Origin: Acidobacterium sp.
GTDB lineage: Bacteria; Acidobacteriota; Terriglobia; Terriglobales; Acidobacteriaceae
Length of the DNA: 5,370 nt
Direction: 5' to 3'
Assembly: GCA_003152595.1 (NCBI GenBank)
Contig: PMAM01000032.1
Span: forward strand, 11,792 to 17,161
The translations under genes and the position numbers were made by a program. Within the stretch, counting starts at the first letter, position 1, and each line of letters opens with the position of its first letter. The notes below the pieces were generated by a model, which worked only from the letters and a program-made list of their open reading frames with translations, had not been told where the DNA came from and did no database searches. Positions 1 through 5,370 of this stretch are shown here, piece by piece.

Positions 1-209
1 TTGGGATAGAAGTAGAGGACGACCCACTGGCCGCGGTAGTTGCCAAGGTCGATGGAAGCGCCTTCCTGGTTCGGCAGTGTAAAGGTCGGTGCGGCTTGTC
101 CCTCCTGGGGCATCGGGGCGTTGTCCGCGGCAAAGCTGCGAACGACGGCGAATCCTGCGACGGTCAGAACGGCGGCGACGGCAATGGCAATCGCGGAAGT
201 TTTCGACAT
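1..209 (-). CDS. Exported peroxiredoxin (AhpC/TSA family, PrxQ/Bcp-like), N-terminal part only
   Basis: The first 69 residues of a thiol peroxidase that probably reduces hydrogen peroxide or organic hydroperoxides outside the cytoplasm; the gene continues beyond base 1. Residues 1-27 look like a Sec signal peptide or membrane anchor: Lys3, a hydrophobic core at about 6-23, and an S-F-A/A-D cleavage site after Ala27. The mature part opens with G-Q-A-A-P-T-F-T-L-P (37-46), then a Gly before a beta strand, then Y-R-G-Q-W-V-V-L-Y-F-Y-P (58-69). This is the standard peroxiredoxin entry, and the VVLYFYP strand is most like PrxQ/Bcp. The catalytic T-x-x-C segment should follow directly but lies outside the window, so the active-site class (1-Cys or 2-Cys) cannot be read. 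The ATG at 209 is chosen because a strong Shine-Dalgarno lies 7 bases upstream and the signal peptide begins there. The gene follows lpxI by 81 bases. A thioredoxin-like TlpA/ResA protein is a less likely alternative. Confidence 0.85.
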   Translation of the reverse strand, partial: MSKTSAIAIAVAAVLTVAGFAVVRSFAADNAPMPQEGQAAPTFTLPNQEGASIDLGNYRGQWVVLYFYP

Positions 210-216
210 AGCGTTT

Positions 217-224
217 CTCCTTTT
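217..224 (-). promoter_or_regulatory. Ribosome binding site of the peroxiredoxin
   Basis: The minus strand reads AAAAGGAG, ending 7 bases before the ATG at 209. It is the best Shine-Dalgarno match in the window and fixes the start of the peroxiredoxin gene. Confidence 0.75.
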
Positions 225-246
225 GCGTGCGAGGCCCGGAGTGTGC

Positions 247-272
247 GTGTGAGAACTGCGAGTGTGTGAACT
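247..272. repeat. Imperfect 11-base direct repeat upstream of the peroxiredoxin gene
   Basis: On the plus strand GTGTGAGAACT (247-257) is followed by GTGTGTGAACT (262-272), 10 of 11 bases identical with a 15-base period. The surrounding stretch 241-272 is rich in GT on this strand. The repeat lies wholly between the lpxI stop and the peroxiredoxin ribosome binding site. It could be a pair of protein-binding sites or a leader element, or simply a low-complexity GT tract. It matches no operator known to me. Confidence 0.4.
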
Positions 273-289
273 ATTTATGCGAGCAAGCC

Positions 290-319
290 ATTATCCGTTT
301 TCGAGGGCGATTACGGCAA
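290..319 (-). promoter_or_regulatory. Possible sigma-70-type promoter for the peroxiredoxin gene
   Basis: On the minus strand TTGCCG (319-314) and GATAAT (295-290) are separated by 18 bases, matching 4/6 and 5/6 of the TTGACA/TATAAT consensus. The -10 overlaps the lpxI stop codon, so transcription would begin near 283 and give a leader of about 75 bases containing the direct repeat at 247-272. This is a pattern match in coding DNA, and the gene may equally be read from upstream together with lpxI. Confidence 0.25.
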
Positions 320-1145
320 TCCCGGCGGCGTCAGCCTGAGTGTGAACAGCGTCGCGATCGAAGATCAGCGCGCGGTGCGCTTCGAGGGCGAGGCAGGTCG
401 CGCCCGCCTGCCGCATTGTTTCAATCGTGTGAATGCCGATCACCGGAACGTCGAAGCGCAGGTCTTGTTTTGGCTTGGCAACTTTGACTACGGTGAGGCT
501 GCGCTCCAGCGTGGAAGCGGGCTCGCCGAGGCTGCGCATCAGCGCGCCGGCGCGCTCGATGGTGGCGTCCGTGCCTTCCATGGCCTCGACGGCGACACAG
601 GCCTGTGCGGCGATGACGACGGTTTGGCCCAGATCAAAAGCGGCAAGTCCCCGGGCGACTTCGCGTCCATATTCAATGTCGCGCTGCTCCTGCTCATTGG
701 GCGCGCGAGCTGTGAGGACGCCCGGCTGGGCCAGCAACAGCTCCAGATACGCCGTCGACGGAATCAGCTCGATGCCCTCGTCGCCCAGGACTTTTGCCAC
801 CGCGCCGAGCAGCATGTCGGTGTTCCGCGTGCGCAGAGAGAGCAGCAGTTTGGCCAGGCGCCAGTCTGGGCGGATGCTCGAGAAGATTTGTTTGTGCTTG
901 ACCTGGCCGGCCATCACGGCCTGATGGACGCCTTCGCGCTGAAAGGTTTCGATGAGTCGCGACAGCTCGCCGAGCGAGAGCCAGTGGACGCGCACGCCGG
1001 GATCGGCAGCGGCGCGATCGTTCATCTCCGGATCGGTTTCCTCTTTGATCGCGGCGACGACGACCTCCGTGCCGTGCGCGCGTGCGGCGTCGAGCAGCAG
1101 GAACGGGAAGCGTCCGTTGCCGGCGATGAGGCCAAGCTTGTTCAT
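291..1145 (-). CDS. lpxI: UDP-2,3-diacylglucosamine pyrophosphatase LpxI
   Basis: LpxI hydrolyses UDP-2,3-diacylglucosamine to 2,3-diacylglucosamine 1-phosphate (lipid X) and UMP, the fourth step of lipid A synthesis, at the cytoplasmic face of the inner membrane. It replaces the unrelated LpxH in many bacteria. The 284-residue product has the usual family length and the typical order of motifs: G-L-I-A-G-N-G-R-F-P near the N-terminus (5-14), M-A-G-Q-V-K-H-K-Q-I-F (78-88), R-N-T-D-M-L-L (107-113) at the end of the N-terminal domain, then in the DUF1009 domain V-E-A-M-E-G-T-D (186-193) and K-P-K-Q-D-L-R-F-D-V-P (224-234). This last block holds the Asp that should correspond to the catalytic Asp225 described for Caulobacter LpxI; Asp228 is my best guess from position. 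The ATG at 1145 is supported by the conserved N-terminal motif starting at residue 5, but there is no Shine-Dalgarno before it. The start lies 15 bases after the M14 peptidase stop, suggesting coupled translation. No other lpx gene is visible. Confidence 0.95.
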   Translation of the reverse strand: MNKLGLIAGNGRFPFLLLDAARAHGTEVVVAAIKEETDPEMNDRAAADPGVRVHWLSLGELSRLIETFQREGVHQAVMAGQVKHKQIFSSIRPDWRLAKLLLSLRTRNTDMLLGAVAKVLGDEGIELIPSTAYLELLLAQPGVLTARAPNEQEQRDIEYGREVARGLAAFDLGQTVVIAAQACVAVEAMEGTDATIERAGALMRSLGEPASTLERSLTVVKVAKPKQDLRFDVPVIGIHTIETMRQAGATCLALEAHRALIFDRDAVHTQADAAGIAVIALENG

Positions 1146-1160
1146 AGCTGCACGCGCCGG

Positions 1161-4139
1161 CTACTTCGCTCCGGCGGCCGGGTGCGCGAGGTGATCGAAG
1201 TTCAGAATCGCATTCAGCACCAGCGGATAGCTGCCGATTGTCTCACCACGGTAAATGGGGTTGTTGGCGAAGAGCAGCACGTTGCCGGCGCCAAAATGCG
1301 CGTCGACGACGATGGGCTTCTCTTCAATCTGCGGGCCGCCTTCGAGTAGTCCGGACAAAAGCAGCCCTTTCGCGGAGACGAAGCGCAGGATGACGTCAGG
1401 CCGGTACTGCTCCGGAATCAGGTAAGGATTATCGCGCGCCTCCTCTTCGTTCAGCGGCGTCGCCTCCCATGGCTTGGGCGATGGCAGCGGCTCGGGGTCG
1501 ACAGCCGAGCGGCCCTGCGAAATGTCTTCCTCCTGCGGACCGCCGCGTCCGGTCGCGCGATGGTAGTCCTTCTCCGTTTCAATGTGACGCGGGACGGTCA
1601 TGTTGCCGATGGTGAACGCCATGCCGTCAGCGCTGTACACCGCGAGGTTGTCGCCATAGCCCCAGGCTGCTGGATTCTTGTGGTCGACGAATTGCGCGCC
1701 AAGTACGCTGCCGACTACGTGCACGGTAGCGGCGTGATTCACGAAGACGCCAGGCGCGAGGCCCTCATCGATGGCGAACTGCGCCGTGTCTTCGGAGGTG
1801 ATGAGCAGGCCACCCTTTTCGACGAAGTCTCTGAGATGCGCGACGCCGTCGAGTCCCAGGCCTGGCCGCATGTCGTCCGTCGAATCGATCGTCAGGTTCG
1901 GCGTCAGGTCGGTCTTCTGCCACGGCAATGGACTTCCCCACATAGGCATCCCGCTGACAATCTGTTGGGTTGACGACCGGCCGACCGGCGCAAAGATGAT
2001 CACGTCATACTTCGCGCGCAGGCCACCCTCGTGCGAGACGGTCTGCGTGCTGATGTAGTCGTAGGGCACGTGCAGCTTATCGAGCGCCTCGCGCCACCAG
2101 CCCTCGGTTTGCGTGCCGCCCCATGTGTGCATCATCGCAATGCGCGGCACGGGAGCATCGTGCATCGCGACGGACGGCACGGCGCCGAGGCTCACCGCTT
2201 CGACGTCCGCATCTGTGATGGCGGATTTAAGCGCATCAGCAGAGGCGTTCTGAATGATCAGCGATCCCGCCGGGAAATGCTTGCCTCCGGCATCGAAAGC
2301 CTGCTCAGCGACGGAAACTTTCGCGTCTTTGAGGGCATAACGAAGGCCGAGCAGCGTGATCTCTCCGGAATTGTTGATGGCGATCACGTCGCCGGAACCA
2401 GCGACAGAACCAGCCGGAACGCCGGCATCGGGCACTGGATCCATCTTCGCCTTCAGGATGGACGCATCGGTGACGCGCACTGTCGGCACAGCGAACAAAT
2501 CCGGGAAGGACCAGCCGGTGTCGTCGTAGGGATGCTTCTGTGGGTCGTCCGGCGCCCAGTATTGGCGGTCGAGCAGCGCATCGGCGATGCGCGAATAGGG
2601 CTGATCCATGCGGATGACGTAGCTGCCTGCCGGGAAGGTCTGCGGCTTCGGCGCGTTTGCGGTGTCATCCTGCTTTTTGGCGGACTTATTTGTAACTGTT
2701 ACTGCTTCAGAAAGGCGGCTGACCTCGACATGCTGGAGCGCCATCACGCGCAGCAGTTCGGCGCGGCGGCTGGCTGATTGGTTATCGGGAGGAATCACGT
2801 AGGCCGCTGGACCGGAAGTCTCCGGCTTGCCAATCGAGCGCTTCGCCTTGAGATAGAAGTTCTCCAGCCACTGGGGGCTGTTCTGGGCAAAATAGGAAAT
2901 CGTTGTGAGCAGCGCGGTCTCTTCGTAATTGTTGTTGTCGCGCTGCGACCATTCGACCACTGGCAGCGGCGGATTCTGCTTGAACCACGTGCGCTGATAT
3001 TCGTCGGGTGCAAGGATGCGCTTTTCCGTATCTGCGCCGCCGTTGCCGAATGTCTCATACAGGCGGCTGATGCCGTTGTGCATGGCTGCGAGGAACATGA
3101 GGTAGCCGGGGCTCCACGTGTCGAAGTCGCCGTGCGTGAAGACGCCGGGCATGCCAAACTCCGTCATCTGCTGCACGTTGTTCCAGCCAATCTCAGCCCA
3201 CTCGCCGGCGAGGATGGGATCGATCCAGGCGTTGTACGGACCATCGCCAACGGTGTTGTCGTAGAGGAACGGCACAGATTCATGAAGGCCGTGCAACACC
3301 TGCGCATGCCAGCTCAGGTAGGTGTTGAGCACGTTGCGCGTCAGGTCGAGCGTCATTGCCATCGCGTCGCGGTTGTTGTCGTGCGCGACGTAGTGACCCC
3401 AGTAGACGAGCCGCGGCCAGTTCTCGCCGGGATGCGCGAGGTGCCATTTGTAGATGTCCACCATGCGATCGCGCCCGTCGACTTCGACCACCGGCGTGAT
3501 GAGCACAATCATGTGCGAGCGAATGTATTTGATGTACGGTGAGTCATCGACGGCCAGGCGATAAGCCAGCTCCATCAGCGCTGTAGGCGCGCCGGTTTCA
3601 GGAGAATGGATCGTGCCCGTGATGTAGTAAACGGGGAACGACTGCTTGACCAGATCGGCAGCGACCTTGTCATCGAGGTTGATAGTGCGGGGATCGGCGA
3701 GCTTGGCCAGGCGCGCGTCGTTTTCCTTCTGCTTCGCCAGCAGCGATTCGTCGGCGATGGCGGCGGCGATCATCTCGCGGCCCTCTTCCGTGTGGCCGAT
3801 GGTGTAGACCTTTACGCGCGGCGTGCTCGCTGCCAGCAAGCGGAAATATTTGTAAACATCTTCGGCGTAGGGAAGCATATTCGGCGCACCGGAAACATCG
3901 CCCAGCACTTTCGCCGGCGTAGGCACCGTCTTCGACGCGGGCAGATAATCTGTCAGCGGCGAATTGAAGTACGGTTCCGTCGTGTACTTCTTAATGTGAT
4001 CCGTGTAGTCCTTGTCGATGAGCTGCTGAGGATCGCGCGCGTAGGCGGTGCTGATGGCGGTCTGGGCGAACGCCGGAATCTGAGCAACGCAGATAGCGGA
4101 AGCAAGCAGGAAAAGCGACAGGCAACAACGAATCTTCAT
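1161..4139 (-). CDS. Large exported M14-family zinc carboxypeptidase with C-terminal GATase1-like region
   Basis: A 992-residue secreted metallopeptidase, probably periplasmic, that removes terminal residues from peptides; the substrate is unknown. Residues 1-25 form a Sec signal peptide (Lys2, Arg4, hydrophobic 7-19, cleavage at A-F-A/Q-T). The M14 domain covers about 85-440. The zinc ligands are H-S-P-E (His178, Glu181) and most likely His286 in L-H-E-S, with His283 nearby. N-N-R-D (255-258) supplies the substrate-binding Asn/Arg pair, and Glu362 in Y-E-T-F-G is the likely catalytic base. V-E-V-D-G-R (219-224) stands where many relatives have N-P-D-G. Residues 440-660 hold two F-P-A-G-S repeats (502-506, 622-626). 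Residues 665-985 look like a Rossmann-type GATase1/ThuA-like fold (Y-D-V-I-I-F-A-P, then F-V-E-K-G-G-L-L-I), interrupted by an acidic Pro-rich stretch at about 862-910. All three cysteines (5, 6, 17) are in the signal peptide, so this region cannot be a cysteine amidotransferase. Canonical M14 enzymes are about 300-400 residues; this belongs to the long multidomain type. The ATG at 4139 gives the signal peptide. lpxI follows after 15 bases. Confidence 0.88.
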   Translation of the reverse strand: MKIRCCLSLFLLASAICVAQIPAFAQTAISTAYARDPQQLIDKDYTDHIKKYTTEPYFNSPLTDYLPASKTVPTPAKVLGDVSGAPNMLPYAEDVYKYFRLLAASTPRVKVYTIGHTEEGREMIAAAIADESLLAKQKENDARLAKLADPRTINLDDKVAADLVKQSFPVYYITGTIHSPETGAPTALMELAYRLAVDDSPYIKYIRSHMIVLITPVVEVDGRDRMVDIYKWHLAHPGENWPRLVYWGHYVAHDNNRDAMAMTLDLTRNVLNTYLSWHAQVLHGLHESVPFLYDNTVGDGPYNAWIDPILAGEWAEIGWNNVQQMTEFGMPGVFTHGDFDTWSPGYLMFLAAMHNGISRLYETFGNGGADTEKRILAPDEYQRTWFKQNPPLPVVEWSQRDNNNYEETALLTTISYFAQNSPQWLENFYLKAKRSIGKPETSGPAAYVIPPDNQSASRRAELLRVMALQHVEVSRLSEAVTVTNKSAKKQDDTANAPKPQTFPAGSYVIRMDQPYSRIADALLDRQYWAPDDPQKHPYDDTGWSFPDLFAVPTVRVTDASILKAKMDPVPDAGVPAGSVAGSGDVIAINNSGEITLLGLRYALKDAKVSVAEQAFDAGGKHFPAGSLIIQNASADALKSAITDADVEAVSLGAVPSVAMHDAPVPRIAMMHTWGGTQTEGWWREALDKLHVPYDYISTQTVSHEGGLRAKYDVIIFAPVGRSSTQQIVSGMPMWGSPLPWQKTDLTPNLTIDSTDDMRPGLGLDGVAHLRDFVEKGGLLITSEDTAQFAIDEGLAPGVFVNHAATVHVVGSVLGAQFVDHKNPAAWGYGDNLAVYSADGMAFTIGNMTVPRHIETEKDYHRATGRGGPQEEDISQGRSAVDPEPLPSPKPWEATPLNEEEARDNPYLIPEQYRPDVILRFVSAKGLLLSGLLEGGPQIEEKPIVVDAHFGAGNVLLFANNPIYRGETIGSYPLVLNAILNFDHLAHPAAGAK

Positions 4140-4149
4140 GAAGGCAGAG

Positions 4150-4154
4150 CCTCT
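4150..4154 (-). promoter_or_regulatory. Likely ribosome binding site of the M14 peptidase
   Basis: The minus strand reads AGAGG ending 10 bases before the ATG at 4139. It is a moderate match with slightly long spacing, but it is the only purine-rich block in the right place and agrees with the signal-peptide start. Confidence 0.45.
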
Positions 4155-4197
4155 GGCTATGAGGATTTGCAGCGATGAAGAAGAATATCAGGGACTG

Positions 4198-4250
4198 GCC
4201 GTCCAGGCACACGCGCCTTCGGCGCAAAATCGGACGGCGGCCCGGGCCGC
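4198..4250. repeat. Nested inverted repeats between guaA and the M14 gene; possible terminator
   Basis: Three palindromic elements sit together in the 152-base gap. GCCGTCC (4198-4204) pairs with GGACGGC (4232-4238) as an outer 7-bp stem. Inside it, GCGCC (4213-4217) pairs with GGCGC (4221-4225) around a 3-base loop. GCGGCCCGGGCCGC (4237-4250) is a perfect 14-base palindrome that overlaps the outer stem and would compete with it. guaA transcripts meet the 14-base palindrome about 40 bases after the stop, followed 6 bases later by a short TTTT run rather than directly by a T tract. A role in ending guaA transcription is plausible by position, but this is not a classical intrinsic terminator. 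The rest of the gap (4140-4197 and 4251-4291) shows no convincing promoter; a weak TG-A-TATTCT -10-like site lies at about 4182-4190 without a -35. Confidence 0.4.
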
Positions 4251-4291
4251 TTCAGCTTAGCGCCTCGTAATCGCCCGTTTGCTGGCTGTTC

Positions 4292-5370
4292 TCATTCCCA
4301 CTCGATGGTGCCGGGGGGCTTTGAAGTGATGTCGTAGACCACGCGGTTGATGCCGCGAACCTCGTTGACGATCCGGCTCGAGATGGTTTTCAGCACCTCG
4401 TAGGGCAGCGGCACCCAGTCGGCCGTCATGCCGTCTTCGGAATGAACGGCACGAATCGCGCAGGTGTACGCGTATGTGCGCTGATCGCCCATCACGCCGA
4501 CGCTCTTGACCGGCAACAGCACAGCGAAGGACTGCCAGATTTGCTGGTAGAGGCCGGCGTTTTTGATTTCCGTGACGACGATGTCGTCGGCCTCCTGGAT
4601 CAGCGCTACGCGGTCCGGCGTCACTTCGCCCAGAATGCGCACGGCGAGCCCCGGCCCTGGGAACGGCTGCCGCTGCAGGATCTCCTCGGGCATGCCGAGG
4701 TCGCGGCCGATGCGCCGGACTTCATCCTTAAACAAATCGCGCAGCGGCTCGATCAGCTTCAGGGTCATCTCTTCCGGCAGGCCGCCGACATTGTGGTGGC
4801 TCTTGATGGTTTGCGATGGTCCCTTGACCGACGACGACTCGATAACGTCGGGATACAAGGTGCCCTGGACCAGCCAGTCCAGACTCTTTCCGAGATCGCC
4901 GGTTTCTGCGGCAATGCGGGTGGCCTCGTCGTCGAAAACCGCGATGAATTCGTTGCCGATGATTTTTCGCTTGCCCTCGGGATCGGTGACGCCGCGGAGC
5001 TTGCCCAGGAAGCGTTTGCTGGCGTCGACCGCGACGACTTTGAGTCCAAGCCGGTCGCGCAGGTTCTGCTGGACCTTCTCGAATTCGTTCTTGCGCAACA
5101 CGCCATTGTTCACGAAGACGCAGGTGAGCCGATCGCCGATGGCGCGGTCGACGAGCACCGCTGCGACCGAGGAATCGACGCCTCCCGAAAGAGCGCAGAT
5201 GGCGCGGCCGTCGCCAACTTTTTCGCGAATCGAACTGACGGTGGCCTGGATGAAATGCTCCGGCGTCCAGTCGGGCTGCGCTCCGCAAATATTGAAGATG
5301 AAGTTACGTAACAGCTCTGTGCCCTGCTTCGTGTGGTGCACTTCGGGGTGAAACTGCACCGCCCAGATGC
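4292..5370 (-). CDS. guaA: GMP synthase (glutamine-hydrolysing), C-terminal part
   Basis: GuaA converts XMP, ATP and glutamine to GMP in the cytoplasm, the last step of guanine nucleotide synthesis. About 358 residues are visible; the N-terminal part, with the glutaminase nucleophile Cys, lies beyond base 5370. The reading frame is open to the window edge, and the GTG at 5359 is an internal Val codon (W-A-V-Q-F-H-P-E-V), not a start. That motif carries the His and Glu of the class I glutamine amidotransferase triad. Next come the ATP pyrophosphatase P-loop S-G-G-V-D-S-S (5188-5168), the conserved K-S-H-H-N-V-G-G-L-P segment (about 4804-4775), R-Q-P-F-P-G-P-G-L-A-V-R, and the dimerisation domain ending in the characteristic K-P-P-G-T-I-E-W-E. 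The length from the triad His to the stop is close to that of E. coli GuaA, so no truncation is seen at this end. It is 152 bases from the peptidase gene and probably separately transcribed. Confidence 0.97.
   Translation of the reverse strand, partial: IWAVQFHPEVHHTKQGTELLRNFIFNICGAQPDWTPEHFIQATVSSIREKVGDGRAICALSGGVDSSVAAVLVDRAIGDRLTCVFVNNGVLRKNEFEKVQQNLRDRLGLKVVAVDASKRFLGKLRGVTDPEGKRKIIGNEFIAVFDDEATRIAAETGDLGKSLDWLVQGTLYPDVIESSSVKGPSQTIKSHHNVGGLPEEMTLKLIEPLRDLFKDEVRRIGRDLGMPEEILQRQPFPGPGLAVRILGEVTPDRVALIQEADDIVVTEIKNAGLYQQIWQSFAVLLPVKSVGVMGDQRTYAYTCAIRAVHSEDGMTADWVPLPYEVLKTISSRIVNEVRGINRVVYDITSKPPGTIEWE

Noticed and set aside
342..1349. Plus-strand open frame of 335 codons opposite lpxI
   Set aside because: It lies opposite a complete, motif-rich lpxI and the end of the peptidase gene. 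Its composition (rich in Arg, Ala, Gly, Asp, with no recognisable motif) is typical of antisense frames in high-GC DNA.
2031..3542. Two plus-strand open frames (248 and 254 codons) opposite the M14 gene
   Set aside because: Both are antisense to a well-supported peptidase, contain many His and Arg residues in no known pattern, and show no ribosome binding site or gene-like context.
4086..4139. Lipoprotein signal in the peptidase (Cys17 after L-A-S-A-I)
   Set aside because: The residue before Cys17 is Ile, not Gly, Ala or Ser, so it does not fit a lipobox; a standard A-F-A/Q cleavage site follows at residue 25.
4213..4231. Hairpin plus AAAAT as an intrinsic terminator
   Set aside because: The stem is only 5 bp, and the A/T run lies on the wrong side for minus-strand transcription; no plus-strand gene ends here.
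4442..5351. Plus-strand open frames opposite guaA
   Set aside because: guaA is unmistakable on the minus strand across this whole stretch; these are shadow frames.
5357..5359. GTG at 5359 as the start of guaA
   Set aside because: It encodes the Val inside the conserved W-A-V-Q-F-H-P-E motif of the amidotransferase domain, and the frame stays open to the window edge, so it is an internal codon.

Overview
The window is high-GC bacterial DNA in which every gene supported by the sequence lies on the minus strand. Read in the direction of transcription (right to left) they are: the 3' part of guaA (GMP synthase), a 992-residue exported M14-family zinc peptidase, lpxI (UDP-2,3-diacylglucosamine pyrophosphatase of lipid A synthesis), and the 5' end of an exported peroxiredoxin. 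A lipid A gene and exported proteins mean a diderm (Gram-negative type) bacterium. LpxI in place of LpxH, together with a very large M14 peptidase carrying a C-terminal glutamine-amidotransferase-like region, suggests Acidobacteriota. That is inference from family distribution; nothing in the window proves the taxon.

Layout: 5370-4292 is guaA without its N-terminus, ending in the conserved C-terminal tail. 4291-4140 is a 152-base gap with nested inverted repeats and the peptidase leader. 4139-1161 is the M14 peptidase. Only 15 bases separate its stop from lpxI (1145-291), and the two genes are in the same reading frame, so they probably form one transcription unit with coupled translation. 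290-210 is an 81-base gap with an imperfect direct repeat, a possible promoter overlapping the lpxI stop codon, and a strong ribosome binding site. 209-1 is the start of the peroxiredoxin, which runs out of the window before its catalytic cysteine.

Three of the four products act at or on the cell envelope: lipid A precursor hydrolysis at the inner face of the inner membrane, periplasmic peptide hydrolysis, and peroxide removal outside the cytoplasm. guaA is a cytoplasmic housekeeping gene and probably a separate unit. No RNA gene, mobile element, CRISPR array or defence system was seen. The points most worth a second look are the peptidase architecture, the peptidase-lpxI coupling, and the repeats in the two gaps.
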